42,177 nt of DNA. Origin: JANXQE01 sp035651635. GTDB taxonomy: Bacteria > Verrucomicrobiota > Verrucomicrobiia > Limisphaerales > UBA8199. Below, piece by piece: positions 24,456-33,555 of the stretch; positions within the stretch are counted from its first letter, which is position 1, and each line of letters opens with the position of its first letter. The notes below the pieces were generated by a model. The model made no database searches, had not been told where the DNA came from, and saw only the letters and a list, made by a program, of their open reading frames with translations. Position numbers and translations under genes: made by a program. The stretch is taken from the NCBI GenBank assembly GCA_035651635.1, contig DASRFK010000004.1, positions 1 to 42,177 on the forward strand, given 5' to 3'.

Positions 24456-24629
24456 TTCAACGGACCAATTCAGAATAGTTTGTCCTGGTTTCACACGACG
24501 AAACGCACCTGTGATACGTCATCACAAAACGTGCGGCAACGGGGTGTAACCCTTTGGAGTATGAAACCAGCGCGACCTGCTCTGAAAACCCCATGGCAGC
24601 GGCACCGGTCTTCTCTAACGCTATTTGCC

Positions 24630-25223
24630 ATGAACTTGACCAAGCTTCTGGCCTGCGGGATGGCGTGTGCGGTTCTCTGCCAAATCACCGCTTCGGCCCA
24701 ATCTCCTTTCCTGTACCACATGACCATGCAGGGCACTTATTATCAGACCAACGGCGCCGGTGACTTTGTCGCGGCGCCGCTGACCGACAAAATCATCCTT
24801 CAGGACGCCGCTCAGGCTGGGGGCATCAGCCCCGACTCAATTGCCCTGGTTTATCACCTGCAGAACAGCGGCCTGGGTGACACGATCGACATCGTCAACG
24901 CGAGCACGGGCAGCACGTTGGTGAACCTGTTCGGTTTGTACTTTGGCGACGACCCGACCCTCGGCCGAAGCGCGGCGACTAACTCAACTCAGACCGTGAT
25001 TCGGCGGTTGGACTACATCTATACTCAGCAGAATACCACCTACACTGCTTTCAACACGCACTCGATGGGCTCGGCCTTTACCGTAAAACGGATCCTCACA
25101 GATACGAACGGCATCACTCATTACACGATTGAAGCGCAGATGTCGTGGATAGTTAATCCGACGGCGAAAAGCGGCACGAAGCTCTGCAACGTCAACTTCA
25201 CCACGACCACGCCGTTCCCGTAA
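24630..25223 (+). CDS. small secreted protein, unknown function
   Basis: 197 residues from the ATG at 24630. An open frame continues upstream to 24402 but does not look coding. The signal peptide is LLACGMACAVLCQITASAQ, with a likely cut after SAQ. The mature part is a beta-rich domain, SPFLYHMTMQGTYYQTNGAG, DKIILQDAAQAGGISPDSIA and later TNGITHYTIEAQMSWIV. No family recognised. It is divergent from the RCC1 gene and convergent with the beta-xylosidase. It ends about 70 bases before a palindromic element. Confidence 0.75.
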   Translation: MNLTKLLACGMACAVLCQITASAQSPFLYHMTMQGTYYQTNGAGDFVAAPLTDKIILQDAAQAGGISPDSIALVYHLQNSGLGDTIDIVNASTGSTLVNLFGLYFGDDPTLGRSAATNSTQTVIRRLDYIYTQQNTTYTAFNTHSMGSAFTVKRILTDTNGITHYTIEAQMSWIVNPTAKSGTKLCNVNFTTTTPFP

Positions 25224-25292
25224 TCAGTCCAGCGTCGCACCTGTTGGTCCGGACGGGCCCAAGGCCGTCGCTTGATTTGCAACCTCCCAGCT

Positions 25293-25433
25293 CCTAAGAG
25301 CGTGTTTTAAAAAACAGGCCGGGCCGTGGGCGCCTGGGTTTGGAGTCCCGCCTTTAGGCTGCCTTTAGGCGGTTTCGGCGCCGCGCCGCCTAAAGGCGGG
25401 ACTCTAAACCGAATTCTAAAACACGCTCTAAGG
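25293..25433. repeat. 141-bp nested palindromic element with 17-bp terminal inverted repeats (type B copy 2)
   Basis: The ends are CCTAAGAGCGTGTTTTA (25293-25309) and, inverted, CCTTAGAGCGTGTTTTA (25417-25433), matching at 16 of 17 positions. Inside, a second inverted pair of about 21 bases (25339-25359 with 25388-25408) contains GGAGTCCCGCCTTTAGGC, with one mismatch. The centre, GGCGCCGCGCC, is itself nearly palindromic. It lies between convergent genes, and its right end includes the stop codon of the beta-xylosidase gene (25428-25430). It encodes nothing. It is a small non-autonomous mobile or REP/MITE-like repeat. Confidence 0.8.
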
Positions 25434-28226
25434 ATGACGCAGTCGTAAGAACTGTACTGAATCATTGGGGCCACCCACTGGCAAAGTCATTTGTGAATGC
25501 GTGACCGAGTCCGTGACGTCACCCCAACCGCCAGCGTTATTCAATCCAACGCTGTTGGTCTGAAGGATCCAGCCCACATAGGTGGCCGGCCAGGAAACGG
25601 TAATTTTGGAGGCGCTGACTGAAGCGGTCAGACTGGTACCGACTGAAGGCACAGGTGTGGCGACGACCTCGGGAGAACGGACGCCCTCGCCGATCTGGTT
25701 GGTCGCCGTAAGGACGTAATAATACGTGGTGCCATTATTGAGCCCGGCATCAATGAAGCTACCACCGACAAGACCGTTGGTGACCGTCGTGTACGGGCCG
25801 CCGCTGGAGTTGCCACGGCTGAGGTTGTAACCGGTCGCGAAGGGCACTCCCTGCCACAAAAGCAAAGCCTGCCGGTCACTGGCCACGGCTGAGAAAACGG
25901 TTGGCGCGACCGGCGCTGAAGTAGCCGCGGGATAATAGGCGCTATTGGTGGCATTCAACCACCAAGTAGCGCTGGTGATGCCCCGGGGATAATGGTGACC
26001 GCCCTGGAGCGGGCCGGTCCCATAGAAATCATCGGAGTATCCTTGGAATGGAGCGCCCTGAATTTGCACGCTGGCATGGACTTGGTCCACCGCGCCCTCC
26101 ACGTTGTTGGTGATGCCCAGAACGGCTTCGGCCGCGTACTGAGCGACAAAAACCTTGCTCTGCCATGTAAATGACGTGCCGCTGGTGACCATCCAGGCCC
26201 CGGTGGTGGGATCCAAGCATTTTCCGGGTACCAGCACTGCCACGACATGATTTGAAAGCGCCTGGAGCATCGACGCATAAGGACCGCCCGTGCGGTCAAT
26301 GGCATTAGTAAGCCCCATCGCGGCCGGATACGCCAACCCTTCGATCATTGAGATTGTTGCGGCTTGGCTGCTGCCATCCAATAACGCGGGGATAAAGCCT
26401 AACGTCGGTTGATAGGTGTTCCAGCGATCCACTATGGTCTGTGCCGTAACTCCAGCCATATTGTGGCACGTCGCCGCATCCGCCACGTCGCCGACCTGGT
26501 TGAAAATGGCGTTCAAGGCGAGGTAACAAGCCCAGTTTCTCACAGCCAACCTCCCGCTGAAGGCGGGGGTCCGAAGCGAACCATCTAGGTCATCGAAGGT
26601 GGTGATTTCGCCTGAGTTAACGTTCTTAGTAATGCCGTCCCGGGAAGCGGCATTGGTGTGGTCCCGCAAAAGCATTGAGTCAAGGCAGGTTTGCAGCAAA
26701 GCCAGGTTGTTGCTCAACCAGGCGTTGTCTGCCGTGCGGCTCCAGTACAACCCAGCGGACAAGATCCACGTTTGGAGTTCCTCGTCGCCCATTGCACCGC
26801 TGTATGCCGGGCCTGTCCCCGAATCTGGAAAGCGACCCATGTCATGATAAAACGAAAAACCGTGGGTTGAAACTTGTGTCCCGGTGGGGCCGACCAGAGG
26901 AACATCGAAGCTATATCCGGGGCCGGAGAGCGCGCCGGAAAACCCGTCCAGAACGTTGCGCAATGCCCAGGGTTGCATGTAAGCATCGTAGAAGGCGTGG
27001 TCAATGGTAAGGTCAAAAGTGTTGATGAAATTGAACACTCCTTCGATCTCCCACCAGTGCACGATCCCTTGCGGATCGATTACACAGGCGGTGTCGGCCA
27101 TGTAGGTATGAAGGGTGGTGCAGGCCAGAAACTGGCGAAACGGATTAAGCGCCGCGCGGCTCATCGCCTCCGCCAGTTGTTGACAGCGCAAGCGAGCATC
27201 GCCGAGGCCCGCGAATGCCGCATCGATCACACTATCGATTGAGGGAAATAATGAAGTGTAGAAATAATGCGCCCCCGTCCGGGAATCGACCACCGCGCTT
27301 CGGTAGTAGGCAAAGACCACCGTCAACGAGCGGGTTTGGCCCGCCGGAACAGCCAGGTGGAAAGCAGCCCCCTGCTGCAGGCCGTTGAAAACGGAGGCAA
27401 GACGAGCTCCGCTCAGCAACTCGCAACTGCCGGTCTGCGTGGCAAGCGCGGCTTCCCCCAGCGTGAAACCCTGGTAGGCGCCGCCCCCGAACGTTTTTGG
27501 CGTCACGGCAACGGGAAGCCCGAAATAAAAATCTTCCGGGATGCTATTGGTATTGGTGATGGTGAAGACGAGCCAGTTGGCGGGAAGGAAATAGCGTTTC
27601 TTCTCGCTCAGGGTTGCGTTGCTGAAATCGGCCATTGGCCAGGCAGGAGTGTAATGGCTGAAGGCCAACCCGGCTCCTGCGATGGTAAACTCATCCGTGC
27701 AGGGTGCGAAAGTGCGCTGGATGCTGGCGTCAGGAAAAGCCTGGGCGTTTGCGGATATTCCGGAAACCGATGCGACAAATGGCATCAATTGCATTCCGGA
27801 ACTGCCGGACAATGCGATCAGAACGCCACCACCACCGCCGCCACTCGGGATCCAGTAAGGAAACAAGCCGGTTTCTGTTCCTATTCCGCACGCGTCGCCC
27901 TTGAAGCCGTAAGTGATGGTTGAGCAGGCACCCATCGGCGCGTGGTCCAGGTTTACAAACGCCAGTTGATTGGAGGCCAGTAGCGGCAGGGCGGAAGCGG
28001 GCAACGCGCCGATCCCTAGCATCAGCAGGACCGGGGCGAGCAGCCCGAGGCAATTCATCCGACCAAACGCCATCTTCCTTTTGGCCGCGGGATGGGTGTT
28101 TATCCAGAAAAGCTGACGCGTCACTCCAGGTCCAAACGCGTCATCTCGGGTTCCGGAATATACTTTGGTAACAAATGGGGCGCACGGGACAAACCAGCTC
28201 TCGAAGGTCTTCATAATGATTCCCAT
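25428..28226 (-). CDS. secreted GH52-type beta-xylosidase with FN3 domain
   Basis: 932 residues from the Met at 28226, which has an AGGAG six bases upstream; 881 from a second candidate at 28073. A signal segment lies near MNCLGLLAPVLLMLGIGALP. The catalytic part matches Geobacillus GH52 xylosidase as I recall it: LDHAPMGACSTITYGFKG near the start, IEGVFNFINTFDLTIDHAF with the Glu nucleophile (E344 from 28073), FSFYHDMG, and EITTFDDLDGSL with the acid/base Asp (D494). YYPRGITSATWWL closes the catalytic domain. A fibronectin type III domain follows (PTVFSAVASDRQALLLW to SPEVVATPV), then a short beta tail. It should release xylose from xylo-oligosaccharides outside the cytoplasm. The stop codon lies within a repeat element. 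Confidence 0.85.
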   Translation of the reverse strand: MGIIMKTFESWFVPCAPFVTKVYSGTRDDAFGPGVTRQLFWINTHPAAKRKMAFGRMNCLGLLAPVLLMLGIGALPASALPLLASNQLAFVNLDHAPMGACSTITYGFKGDACGIGTETGLFPYWIPSGGGGGGVLIALSGSSGMQLMPFVASVSGISANAQAFPDASIQRTFAPCTDEFTIAGAGLAFSHYTPAWPMADFSNATLSEKKRYFLPANWLVFTITNTNSIPEDFYFGLPVAVTPKTFGGGAYQGFTLGEAALATQTGSCELLSGARLASVFNGLQQGAAFHLAVPAGQTRSLTVVFAYYRSAVVDSRTGAHYFYTSLFPSIDSVIDAAFAGLGDARLRCQQLAEAMSRAALNPFRQFLACTTLHTYMADTACVIDPQGIVHWWEIEGVFNFINTFDLTIDHAFYDAYMQPWALRNVLDGFSGALSGPGYSFDVPLVGPTGTQVSTHGFSFYHDMGRFPDSGTGPAYSGAMGDEELQTWILSAGLYWSRTADNAWLSNNLALLQTCLDSMLLRDHTNAASRDGITKNVNSGEITTFDDLDGSLRTPAFSGRLAVRNWACYLALNAIFNQVGDVADAATCHNMAGVTAQTIVDRWNTYQPTLGFIPALLDGSSQAATISMIEGLAYPAAMGLTNAIDRTGGPYASMLQALSNHVVAVLVPGKCLDPTTGAWMVTSGTSFTWQSKVFVAQYAAEAVLGITNNVEGAVDQVHASVQIQGAPFQGYSDDFYGTGPLQGGHHYPRGITSATWWLNATNSAYYPAATSAPVAPTVFSAVASDRQALLLWQGVPFATGYNLSRGNSSGGPYTTVTNGLVGGSFIDAGLNNGTTYYYVLTATNQIGEGVRSPEVVATPVPSVGTSLTASVSASKITVSWPATYVGWILQTNSVGLNNAGGWGDVTDSVTHSQMTLPVGGPNDSVQFLRLRHP

Positions 28227-28232
28227 TTTGTT

Positions 28233-28237
28233 CTCCT
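28233..28237 (-). promoter_or_regulatory. Shine-Dalgarno AGGAG ahead of the beta-xylosidase gene
   Basis: AGGAG (minus strand) six bases before the ATG at 28226. It is one of the few strong ribosome binding sites in the window and favours the outer start. That start would give a signal sequence with an unusually long n-region of about 55 residues. A weaker AAGGAAG adjoins the inner ATG at 28073. Confidence 0.55.
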
Positions 28238-28446
28238 GAAACCCGGTCTGTTGCCTCGGACCGTAGCAAGTCAACACCTCGTTACAGTAGAAACAGCACC
28301 CTTTATCGCTCCACCGCGCCTAATCGGCAAGCCTAAGCTTCACGAATTTCGGTCAGACCCTGCCAGGTTCAGGCGAAACCTGTTGGAATTGGTTCTGACG
28401 TGGTTGGTTCCAGATCCGCTTTGCCCAACTCCGAGGCTTTCATACC

Positions 28447-29520
28447 TTAGAATCCAAAGCCGAGCTGAGGGCCTTCAGGGCGGCGGAACGCTGCGGTGGA
28501 CAGGTCTGGAGCTTCTTCGCCCAAACCAACTTTTCGCCGGGCGACGTGGAACATCTGGGAGATTTGATCGGCAAAGATCCCTTCACCGCGCATGCGCGAA
28601 CCGAAACGCGCGTCATTGAGTTTGCCGCCCCGAATCGCGCGGATGCGGCCCAACACTTTGTCCACCTTCTCCGGGAACGTTCGTTCCAGCCATTGCTGAA
28701 ACACTGGCGCGACGGTCAAAGGCAACCGCAACACTTCGGTTCCAGCCCATTGTGCACCGGCCGCTTTAGCTGCCGCCAAGACCGAGGGCATTTCATGATC
28801 GTTCAACGCTGGAATGACTGGAGCGACTAAAACGCCGACGGGGATCCCGGCCTTTGCCAATTGTTCGACCGCAGCCAATCGCTGACTGGGAGAAGAGGCG
28901 CGTGGCTCGAGTTTGCGGGCCAAATCACTATCCAGCGAGTTAATCGACACATGCACCATCACCGCTTTGTGGGCAGCCAATTCGCTTAACAGAGCGATGT
29001 CGCGAGTGATCAGAAAGTTTTTGGTGATCAAGCAAACCGGGTTTCGAAATTCCGCAAGAACTGCGAGACATCGCCGCGTCAGTTGCAGGCGCCGTTCGAC
29101 CGGTTGGTAGCAATCGGTCACCCCGCTCATCGCCAACAGTTGCGGCTTCCAGTTTTTGCTGGAGAGCTCGCGCCGGAGCAGTTCCGGGGCGTTCTCTTTG
29201 ACCATGATCTTGCTCTCGAAATCCAACCCGGCCGAAAATCCCAAATACTCATGCGTCGGCCGGGCGTAGCAGTACGCACAGCCGTGCTCGCAGCCACGGT
29301 ATGGGTTAATTCCGGCATTGAACCCGATGTCCGGGCTGTTGTTGTAGGCGATGACTGACTGAGAAAGGTCGCGCAGGAATTGGGTGCGTGGCGCCGAGTC
29401 TTCCTCCGGGTTCCAGTCCTCGTCGCGTTCGAGGGAAAGTGTCTCGAACCGGGTCGGTAAATTTGCCGCCGCACCGCGCCCGCGCGGAGCGGCATTCTTC
29501 AGTTTGGGATCAGCGTCCAT
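28447..29520 (-). CDS. radical SAM protein, PA0069/SplB-like
   Basis: 357 residues. The cluster motif CEHGCAYCYARP (C77, C81, C84) sits in the sequence NPYRGCEHGCAYCYARPTHEY, typical of the PA0069-like relatives of spore photoproduct lyase. Other family features are DVFESKIMVKENA-like FESKIMVKENAPELLRRELS, LAMSGVTDCYQPVERRLQLT and VHVSINSLDSDLARKLEPRA. It ends with a SAM-family helix-strand pattern. It uses a [4Fe-4S] cluster and S-adenosylmethionine for an unknown reaction in the cytoplasm. No partner gene is adjacent. Confidence 0.92.
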   Translation of the reverse strand: MDADPKLKNAAPRGRGAAANLPTRFETLSLERDEDWNPEEDSAPRTQFLRDLSQSVIAYNNSPDIGFNAGINPYRGCEHGCAYCYARPTHEYLGFSAGLDFESKIMVKENAPELLRRELSSKNWKPQLLAMSGVTDCYQPVERRLQLTRRCLAVLAEFRNPVCLITKNFLITRDIALLSELAAHKAVMVHVSINSLDSDLARKLEPRASSPSQRLAAVEQLAKAGIPVGVLVAPVIPALNDHEMPSVLAAAKAAGAQWAGTEVLRLPLTVAPVFQQWLERTFPEKVDKVLGRIRAIRGGKLNDARFGSRMRGEGIFADQISQMFHVARRKVGLGEEAPDLSTAAFRRPEGPQLGFGF

Positions 29521-29631
29521 GAACAGAAGTTACAAGTTACAGGTTGATCAAGGTTGGCCGCCACAAGAGGGGCAAAATTCAAATACTCTCGATACAGTTG
29601 AGCGAACTTTTTTTCTTTTGCCTCTGTGGGG

Positions 29632-30408
29632 CTAGTTTGACGTTTGTCCGTGGTCGTAGACGGGCAGTGCACCGGCATCATATTGGAGATCGAGCGCGAA
29701 GCAATCCAGGGCGTATCGGTCGGGATTTGGATAGCCGGCCAGTTTGGCTTTGATCTCTTTCAATTCCGTATCGAGTGGCTTCTGGTCGTTTTTGGCCTGG
29801 GTCTGCGCTTGCTTGAGTTGTTTATCTTCGGCGGCCAGGACCCGCGCACGCGCGCGGTTGCGTCGTGAAGCCCGCTGCTGTTCATTCACGGCCTGGTCAC
29901 GGGATTTGGCCTGGTTTTCCTGAGAAACCAGGCCGGCCCGTTGCTGGTTGAGTTCGGCCAACCTGGACCTGAGCCGCTCGAATTCGGCCAGGTCTTCCAC
30001 GGGCGGATTGCGCAGCAGGAGCCTTTGCGGTCCGGCGGAGGACCCACTCGATCCATCAGCAGCCTTCGCTTCAATCCGGGCCTGGTTTGGCTCGGCTTTG
30101 CCTTCGATGACCCACGCACCCGAGTTGGTGCCGACGATTGAGCCGGTGATACGAACCCATGCGCTGAGCGGTCGTTGGCCGTGCTGGTTGGTCCACCAGC
30201 TAAAAAGCGGCGTCAGGTCGACTGGGAAATTGTTGACCCGCCGTTTGGGCGCTTTTGCGGGATTGGCCGGAGTGCGGATGCCTAAGCCGGCCAGGAAGAA
30301 ACAAATCAAAACCAGGCGAAGCCCGCCTGCTTTGTCCCGGCGCTTGGAAATCGGTTTACCAGCGCCAGCGATTGGCCGAGGGTCTTCGGCCAGCATAAAT
30401 CTATGCAA
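29632..30408 (-). CDS. exported or anchored coiled-coil protein, unknown
   Basis: 258 residues. A basic N-terminus is followed by one hydrophobic stretch (LRLVLICFFLAGLGI), an anchor or signal sequence. Then comes a small beta domain (FPVDLTPLFSWWTNQHGQRP, AWVRITGSIVGTNSGAWVIE) and a long helix of about residues 145-225 rich in Glu, Gln, Arg and Lys (LAELNQQRAGLVSQENQAKS). The C-terminus is compact (YPNPDRYALDCFALDLQYDA). I do not recognise it. Its start overlaps the end of the response-regulator gene by eight bases, so both are co-transcribed. Confidence 0.7.
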   Translation of the reverse strand: MHRFMLAEDPRPIAGAGKPISKRRDKAGGLRLVLICFFLAGLGIRTPANPAKAPKRRVNNFPVDLTPLFSWWTNQHGQRPLSAWVRITGSIVGTNSGAWVIEGKAEPNQARIEAKAADGSSGSSAGPQRLLLRNPPVEDLAEFERLRSRLAELNQQRAGLVSQENQAKSRDQAVNEQQRASRRNRARARVLAAEDKQLKQAQTQAKNDQKPLDTELKEIKAKLAGYPNPDRYALDCFALDLQYDAGALPVYDHGQTSN

Positions 30409-30856
30409 CCTCCAATTCCGGCTTGGCGCATTCCAGCCCCCAATAATGCGTGATGCATTCGAAGAGATGCTCGACCGCCCGATAATCCATCGGCTTGATC
30501 ATATAAGCATTGGCGCCCAACTCGTAAGCGCGGTTGATATCGGCAGTCGAGTCGGAAGACGAAACGATGATGATCGGAATGCGGCGCAGCGGTCGATCAC
30601 CGCCTTTAACCCATTCCAGGACTTCGAAGCCACTCCGCCGCGGCATTTTAATGTCCATCACGATTAATTTTGGCAAAGGGTGTGCCGTTCGATCGGCGTA
30701 CTTGCCTTCTCCTTGCAGGTAGCTGATCGCCTCCTCTCCGTCGGTAACGACCTGGAGCGGGTTTTGGATACGGGCGGTGCGGAAAGCGCGTTTCACTATA
30801 AAGATGTCGTTCAGGTCATCCTCGACGAGCAAAACGGTGAAAGGCTTGTTGTCCAT
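30401..30856 (-). CDS. single-domain response regulator (Rcp1-like)
   Basis: 151 residues, only a receiver domain. LLVEDDLNDIFIVKRAF carries the acidic pair, IVMDIKMPRRSGFEVLEWV the phospho-acceptor Asp, IIVSSSDST the switch Ser/Thr, and AYMIKPMDY the Lys. The ..QNPLQVVTDGEEAISYLQGE and KYADR insertion is typical of Rcp1-like regulators that pair with phytochrome or PAS kinases. It has no DNA-binding domain, so it acts by protein contact. It is a paralogue of the regulator at 33079. Its 3' end overlaps the coiled-coil protein gene. Confidence 0.93.
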   Translation of the reverse strand: MDNKPFTVLLVEDDLNDIFIVKRAFRTARIQNPLQVVTDGEEAISYLQGEGKYADRTAHPLPKLIVMDIKMPRRSGFEVLEWVKGGDRPLRRIPIIIVSSSDSTADINRAYELGANAYMIKPMDYRAVEHLFECITHYWGLECAKPELEVA

Positions 30857-31065
30857 AGCAATCGCAATATGTGCAGTGCGAATTTAGCTGAGCTTTACAA
30901 AAACGCTAGCGTGCGTACCGGCGCAGTCGGTCTGATTGGCGTTCTTTTCACAGCGGAGTAGCCACACGTCAAAATCAGGCAGGCGTTGGGGTGTGATTAA
31001 ATTCGTCGGTGATTCTGTGTCGATCGGCAGAATCCGCGGGGGACCGCAAGCCCACCAAATCAGGA

Positions 31066-32448
31066 CTATTTGGCCATTTCGCCGGGCACATTCATGCCGA
31101 TGGTCCGTTGCAGCCTGGCGCGCGCGGTTTCGTAGTCATGCAGGGCCTGGACCTGGGTCGTGCGCGCTTCGGTGAGAGCGGTTTGAGCGCTCAGGACGTC
31201 CAGCTGGGTGCCAGTGCCCGCTTCACTCCGGGCGCGGGCCAGGCGCAAAGCTTCTTCAGCTTCTTCAACCACTTTCTTTTGCGACTCGAGAACTTCGCGC
31301 GCCTCGATGAAATTCGAGTAAGCGGTGCGGACTTCCAGCTCGATGGAGCGGCGTTTGTCATCGACATCGATTCCCGCACGTTCGTAGTTGGCGGCAGCCT
31401 CCTTGACCCGGCCTTGGGTGCGCAGGCCATCGAAGAGATTCCAGCTTAACTGCGCGCCGGCAATCCAGCCATAATCGGTCGTAGTTAAATCCGAGTTTAA
31501 AATGGAATTGTGCAGATCATAACCGACATAGCCTTGCAGGACCGGTTTATAACCGGCCCTGGCCACAATCACATCTTCTTTGCGCAATGCTTCGGCTTTG
31601 CGCAGCACGCCCAATTCGGTGCGTTGCTCGAGCGCCAGTTCAATGGCCCGCGGCAGTTCCAATTCAAAGGCCTCAGCTTCCAGCCGGCCCGACAACTTGA
31701 GCGGGATATCTTCAAAAGTCCCGGGTGGCACGTTTAAGCCCAGCACATTGGCGAGGTTATTTTTCGAGATCCGCAAGCTATTGCGCGCGGTAATGAGTTT
31801 AGGCCGGGCATTGGCCAATTCCACCTCTGCGCGGAGGACATTGAAGCGCGGCACCGTGCCGGCGTCGAACCGGCGCGTGGTGTCGGTCAGTTCGTTGGTC
31901 AGCAAAGCGACCGAAGCTTCCTGGACAATAATCTGCTGGGCGGCCAACAGAACGTCGTAATAGGCCAACTGCACCGCCAACACGGTGTCGGAGAGAGCCG
32001 TCTGATAACTCAAAACGGCTTGCTGTTTGGTGAGTTGAGCCGCGCGAAGCCCCGAAAGGATCCGGCCCCCTTGATACAGGGATTGGATGAGTTTGACCTG
32101 GGACGACCAGTTCTGCGGAGTGCCGAAGGTAATGCCCGGCGCTTCGACCACATCCACATCAGTTCGCTGGACCCGGCCGTAGCTGCCGTTCAGAGTCACG
32201 CCAGGCAAAGCGATGGCCCGAGTCTGAATCACAATTCCCTGGCTGGCCTCCAGAGCTTTCTGAGCGCGCAAAACAGATGGGCTTTGGTGCAGCGCGAGGT
32301 TAATCGCGTCCGCGAGCGAAAGCGGGCTCCCAAAGGGCTGGGGTGCTTGCGGCCCGGCAAACGATTCCACCGCGTGAACAGGGACCGGCGGCCAGCAGAA
32401 CATCAGCAGACCCACGAAGAGCGCCGCGCCCGGGAAGGGACGGCGCAT
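31066..32448 (-). CDS. TolC-family outer membrane efflux protein
   Basis: 460 residues from the Met at 32448. A signal peptide (RRPFPGAALFVGLLMFCWPPVPVHA) leads into a double outer-membrane-efflux domain. SLADAINLALHQSPSVLRAQ begins the first half and LPRAIELALEQRTELGVLRK the second. The long helical hairpins carry RTAYSNFIEAREVLESQKKV and SEAGTGTQLDVLSAQTAL. It forms a trimeric channel across the periplasm and outer membrane. The frame is open and protein-like further upstream to a Met at 32622 (MDEQQLVKLYMELTG), which would precede the signal peptide. No RND, ABC or adaptor gene lies next to it. Confidence 0.93.
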   Translation of the reverse strand: MRRPFPGAALFVGLLMFCWPPVPVHAVESFAGPQAPQPFGSPLSLADAINLALHQSPSVLRAQKALEASQGIVIQTRAIALPGVTLNGSYGRVQRTDVDVVEAPGITFGTPQNWSSQVKLIQSLYQGGRILSGLRAAQLTKQQAVLSYQTALSDTVLAVQLAYYDVLLAAQQIIVQEASVALLTNELTDTTRRFDAGTVPRFNVLRAEVELANARPKLITARNSLRISKNNLANVLGLNVPPGTFEDIPLKLSGRLEAEAFELELPRAIELALEQRTELGVLRKAEALRKEDVIVARAGYKPVLQGYVGYDLHNSILNSDLTTTDYGWIAGAQLSWNLFDGLRTQGRVKEAAANYERAGIDVDDKRRSIELEVRTAYSNFIEAREVLESQKKVVEEAEEALRLARARSEAGTGTQLDVLSAQTALTEARTTQVQALHDYETARARLQRTIGMNVPGEMAK

Positions 32449-32809
32449 CGCTGGTGGGTTCGGTTTGTTTTCGCCGTTCGAGAGGCGGTGGTCAGGCATG
32501 GCCGTGGGTCGTTCTTCGTGGTGTTGGTTGGGGCAGCAAACCATCATGAAGACATTGCGTGCCGTCTGCTCGGGCGTGCCGGTCAGTTCCATGTAAAGTT
32601 TGACTAACTGTTGTTCGTCCATGGCGAGATGGCAACCCACTGCGCAGGGGCGGCGAGAGTGCGCCTGCTCCAAAGGCGGTGTAGCAGGTTCGCCGCGGGA
32701 CGCATACTTCTTTTTGCGAATCGCTTCTCATTTTTTGCGGCTTTTTTGTTCGTGACTTCCGGGCACCGGTCACTTACAAAAGGGCTCTGCAAAACAGCAC
32801 GATCGGCAA

Positions 32810-33064
32810 ATGAAACGCATGCGCGCAAAGTTGTACAAACTGCGGAGCAGAGCGGTGGCTAAGGGCAAAACGGAGTTCATCGATCTGGATCTGGAATTCG
32901 ACGGCAAACGGGCTTTTGTCGTTTGGGATTCCATCAGCGTCGGTAATTTCCTCCTCAAGGCGCGCATGGAGATTGATCCGCAACTTCTACACGCCGACTC
33001 AGGCCGCGGCTGCGACTATATCTACCGCGGCGATTTGATTCTGCCCAATCCCGAGCATAATTAG
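32810..33064 (+). CDS. small conserved-looking protein, unknown
   Basis: 84 residues, basic N-terminus (MKRMRAKLYKLRSRAVAKGK), then a compact beta-like core: EFIDLDLEFDGKRAFVVWDS, ISVGNFLLKARMEIDPQLL and CDYIYRGDLILPNPEHN. There is no signal or membrane span. The composition and the regular strand pattern suggest a real protein. It lies between the TolC gene and the kinase operon on the other strand. No family recognised. A second Met at 32819 is an equally likely start. Confidence 0.6.
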   Translation: MKRMRAKLYKLRSRAVAKGKTEFIDLDLEFDGKRAFVVWDSISVGNFLLKARMEIDPQLLHADSGRGCDYIYRGDLILPNPEHN

Positions 33065-33078
33065 GACGGGCAAAGGAG

Positions 33079-33555
33079 TCACGGGTTGGTCCCTTGGTTT
33101 GACGAAGCGTGCAACGCGCTCGGGAAGCGATTGAGTTCCAGCCAGTAGTTTTTGATGACCCGGGCCATTTCCACGCGTTTGTTCAAGGAGACCGGTTTGA
33201 CCAGGTAGGACCTGGCGCCCAAAGAGTACGCTTTTTCCACATCATTCGAATCAGCGGAGGAGGTCAGGACGATGACCAACAGGTTTGACAAGCGGGGCTG
33301 GTTCTGCACCCAGCGCAGCACCTCCAGCCCCATCTTGACCGGCAGTTTGAGATCCAACAATACCAGCACCGGGAACGGGTATTTGCTCCGGTCGGCATAC
33401 TGCCCCGTCCCGGCCAGATAATTGATTGCTTGTTGGCCGTCCCCGACGACTTGCAACGGATTGCCGATGCCCGCGCTTTCAAAGGCGAATTGAAGAAAGA
33501 AGACGTCGTTGGAGTCATCCTCGACCAACAGAATAGTTCTGGCATCGCTGCTCAT
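33079..33555 (-). CDS. single-domain response regulator (Rcp1-like)
   Basis: 158 residues. ILLVEDDSNDVFFLQFAFES, VLLDLKLPVKMGLEVLRWV (phospho-acceptor Asp), VIVLTSSADSND and SYLVKPVSL show a complete receiver. It shares the GNPLQVVGDGQQAINYL and YADR layout with the regulator at 30401, so the two are paralogues. Its ATG overlaps the TGA of the preceding kinase gene (ATGA), so it is the kinase's cognate partner by arrangement. It has no output domain and probably works by binding another protein or as a phosphate sink. Confidence 0.94.
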   Translation of the reverse strand: MSSDARTILLVEDDSNDVFFLQFAFESAGIGNPLQVVGDGQQAINYLAGTGQYADRSKYPFPVLVLLDLKLPVKMGLEVLRWVQNQPRLSNLLVIVLTSSADSNDVEKAYSLGARSYLVKPVSLNKRVEMARVIKNYWLELNRFPSALHASSNQGTNP

